Shown here: one piece after another, positions 62,967-64,000 of the stretch | Layout: each line of letters opens with the position of its first letter | Numbering within the stretch: position 1 is the stretch's first letter | DNA from: Yoonia sp. SS1-5 | GTDB lineage: Bacteria > Pseudomonadota > Alphaproteobacteria > Rhodobacterales > Rhodobacteraceae | DNA: 64,000 nucleotides | Assembly (NCBI RefSeq): GCF_038443705.2 | Contig: NZ_CP151767.2 | Coordinates: 806,001-870,000 of the forward strand | Direction of reading: 5' to 3' | Program-made: the position numbers and the translations under genes | The notes under the pieces: model-generated | What the model saw: only the letters and a program-made list of their open reading frames with translations | Databases searched by the model: none | What the model was told of the DNA's origin: nothing

Positions 62967-63380
62967 TTAAGTGTCGTCGGCAACGCGGGCACGAAAAATC
63001 AGGTTGATCTGGCGCATATCGCCCGTGCCCACCCGCGCCGCCTTGGCTTTGTAAAAGCGCAGCGAAACAAGGCTGCCGCGTGTCAGGCTGAGAGGTGCGT
63101 CAACCAACGCATCAGAGACTGCCGCGGCGGCCGTCTTGGCCGACGAAAATCCGGCACTCTCTGTGACGACCGTGACCGTGAACTCATGCAAGGCGCCGCC
63201 ACCTGTCTTGTCCGATGCATCACGCACATCTTCAGGACCCAGCACCACGTAAAGCGATGGCAAGCTGCCGGCGGGCAGCGCATCGTAGATCGCGGTACCA
63301 ACCAGGTCCGCCAACGCCGTGTCAGCTGCGAGGCGCTGAAATACGGCAGCCTGCAGCGCCGAGGACATCGCATAACTCAT
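62967..63380 (-). CDS. g8: GTA tail terminator (DUF3168, RcGTA g8-like)
   Basis: 137 residues from ATG 63380 (MSYAMSSALQAAVFQRL), in an ATGA overlap with g7. The open frame extends further upstream, out of frame with g7, and is not coding there. DUF3168 features: AIYDALPAGSLPSLYVVLGPEDVRD and HEFTVTVVTESAGF. It caps the tail tube below the connector. Confidence 0.92.
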   Translation of the reverse strand: MSYAMSSALQAAVFQRLAADTALADLVGTAIYDALPAGSLPSLYVVLGPEDVRDASDKTGGGALHEFTVTVVTESAGFSSAKTAAAAVSDALVDAPLSLTRGSLVSLRFYKAKAARVGTGDMRQINLIFRARVADDT

Positions 63381-63715
63381 GAGACAACCTCTTCCTCGGC
63401 AAAGCACAGCAAATACTGGGCGTTGGCATCGCGCTCGGCGACGGCGTTGATATGAAAAAGTCGCGCGCCATCGCGAAAGCGCTGACCGGCGGTCGGCCGG
63501 GACGCGGCACCATGGGGTGCGGCCCGCACGGTGATGCGGCAAGGAACGCGGGACACTGTCGCAGCAAAGGCTGCCGTCTCGCGACCTGATCCGGCCTTCA
63601 CCTCCGCCCAAAGGACGCCAAGGGTCTGCCAATCGCTGGTAAACCCGCCGGCCCCGTCCGAAACACGTGTCGGGGCCTCCAGCAAAAGGGACCTGTTCAA
63701 GCGGGGAACACTCAT
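63377..63715 (-). CDS. g7: GTA head-tail adaptor/stopper (RcGTA g7-like)
   Basis: 112 residues: PRLNRSLLLEAPTRVSDGAGG followed by WQTLGVLWAEVKAGSGRETA, then the RFRDGARLFHINAVAERD block of head-closure (HK97 gp10 / SPP1 gp16-like) proteins. It links the connector to the tail. It overlaps g6 and g8 by 4 bp each. Confidence 0.92.
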   Translation of the reverse strand: MSVPRLNRSLLLEAPTRVSDGAGGFTSDWQTLGVLWAEVKAGSGRETAAFAATVSRVPCRITVRAAPHGAASRPTAGQRFRDGARLFHINAVAERDANAQYLLCFAEEEVVS

Positions 63716-64000
63716 GCGCGTGACCCCAGAAACAAGCGAACCGTGCGATAACGCTCAATCAGCGACGACACGCCAAAGGGCATCGCAGTTGCGCCGGTGC
63801 TGACGTCATGGCGATATTCATAATAATGGGCTGCCAACATCAAAACGGCCTGCGCCAGATCAGCGGGTAAATCGCCCCATTCGGGGCCGAAACCCGCCAG
63901 CATCTCGATGCGGACCGATCCATTTGCGGGGATCGCGGGAAGGCAGGCGGCAACAGCCTTAAGGCTGGGGCGCTGTTGATCCAGTTCCAGATACCAGGCG
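63712..64000 (-). CDS. g6: GTA head-tail connector (RcGTA g6-like), partial
   Basis: The minus-strand frame is open from the window end to the stop at 63712 and gives at least 95 C-terminal residues, beginning AWYLELDQQRPSLKAV. The motif GDLPADLAQAVLMLAAHYYEYR, with the end IERYRTVRL, is the hallmark of phage/GTA gp6-type connectors that bind the portal. The 5' end lies beyond 64000, where the head and packaging genes g5-g1 are expected. Confidence 0.9.
   Translation of the reverse strand, partial: AWYLELDQQRPSLKAVAACLPAIPANGSVRIEMLAGFGPEWGDLPADLAQAVLMLAAHYYEYRHDVSTGATAMPFGVSSLIERYRTVRLFLGSRA

Noticed and set aside
63381..63758. Longer g8 frame reading into g7 and g6
   Set aside because: It overlaps g7, which is well conserved in another frame. 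The ATGA overlap at 63377-63380 marks the real g8 start.
55498..64000. Reading the tail genes as an ordinary prophage
   Set aside because: Order, protein families and the cysE neighbour match gene transfer agents. No integrase, attachment site or replication gene is seen, although the part beyond 64000 is not visible.
1..64000. tRNA, rRNA or riboswitch genes in the gaps
   Set aside because: The intergenic regions were read for cloverleaf and GTTCGA-type signatures and known riboswitch cores; none was convincing by eye.

Overview
The window looks like a chromosomal segment of a marine Rhodobacteraceae (Roseobacter-type alphaproteobacterium). The grounds are the gene families and their order: a gene transfer agent (GTA) tail cluster next to cysE, pdhA-pdhB-pdhC with a lipoyl domain on E1-beta, cysG-DUF2849-cysI-cysH-DUF934, carbon-monoxide-dehydrogenase-type maturation genes, and a C4-dicarboxylate TRAP system with DctB/DctD. 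No rRNA, tRNA, insertion sequence or CRISPR array was seen.

Layout. 1-4422: a tandem array of at least three membrane-anchored pentapeptide-repeat proteins; only the 3' tail of the first is in the window. 4506-7356: sufT, an A-type Fe-S carrier, a TfoX-like protein, a 2-oxoglutarate oxygenase and tpiA. 7408-14890 (minus): dctM-dctQ-dctP, a B12-binding-type regulator, and a dctD-dctB pair whose DctD has lost its sigma-54 ATPase motifs. 14951-18921: P450, Tat-exported serine hydrolase, DUF2145 protein plus lipoprotein behind a promoter with two matching palindromes, and an Lrp/AsnC regulator. 19059-24441: the sulfate assimilation operon followed by fpr, which has an FNR-like box. 24514-26050: an Ala/Glu 18-residue-repeat membrane protein and infC with a probable AUA start. 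26106-30261 (minus): four CODH-type maturation genes without structural genes. 30375-34584: an acyl-CoA dehydrogenase, two uncharacterised proteins and gene-poor DNA. 34585-43523: a cation/proton antiporter, EF-hand protein, Rieske oxygenase, nucleoside hydrolase, SelO, an EamA exporter, a DUF3179 protein and two cyclophilins.

43653-52178 is central carbon metabolism: pgk, class I fructose-bisphosphate aldolase, a DivIC/FtsB-like protein and the pyruvate dehydrogenase operon, which ends in a strong terminator. Two AT-richer genes (VOC protein and methyltransferase) sit between pgk and the aldolase gene and look acquired. 52208-54315 is a translationally coupled sterol-desaturase-type hydroxylase and acyltransferase pair. 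54312-64000 (minus) is cysE, a small conserved gene, and GTA genes g15 to g6 in RcGTA order, with g6 cut by the window end.

How the genes fit together. The cys genes reduce sulfate-derived sulfur to sulfide, and cysE makes the acceptor precursor O-acetylserine. tpiA, pgk, the aldolase gene and pdhABC cover central carbon flow to acetyl-CoA. The dct block imports dicarboxylates under two-component control. The GTA genes encode the head-tail connector, tail and baseplate of a particle that packages host DNA. The least explained parts are the pentapeptide array, the DctD variant with its B12-type neighbour, the twin-palindrome promoter at 18361-18427 and the 18-residue repeat protein.
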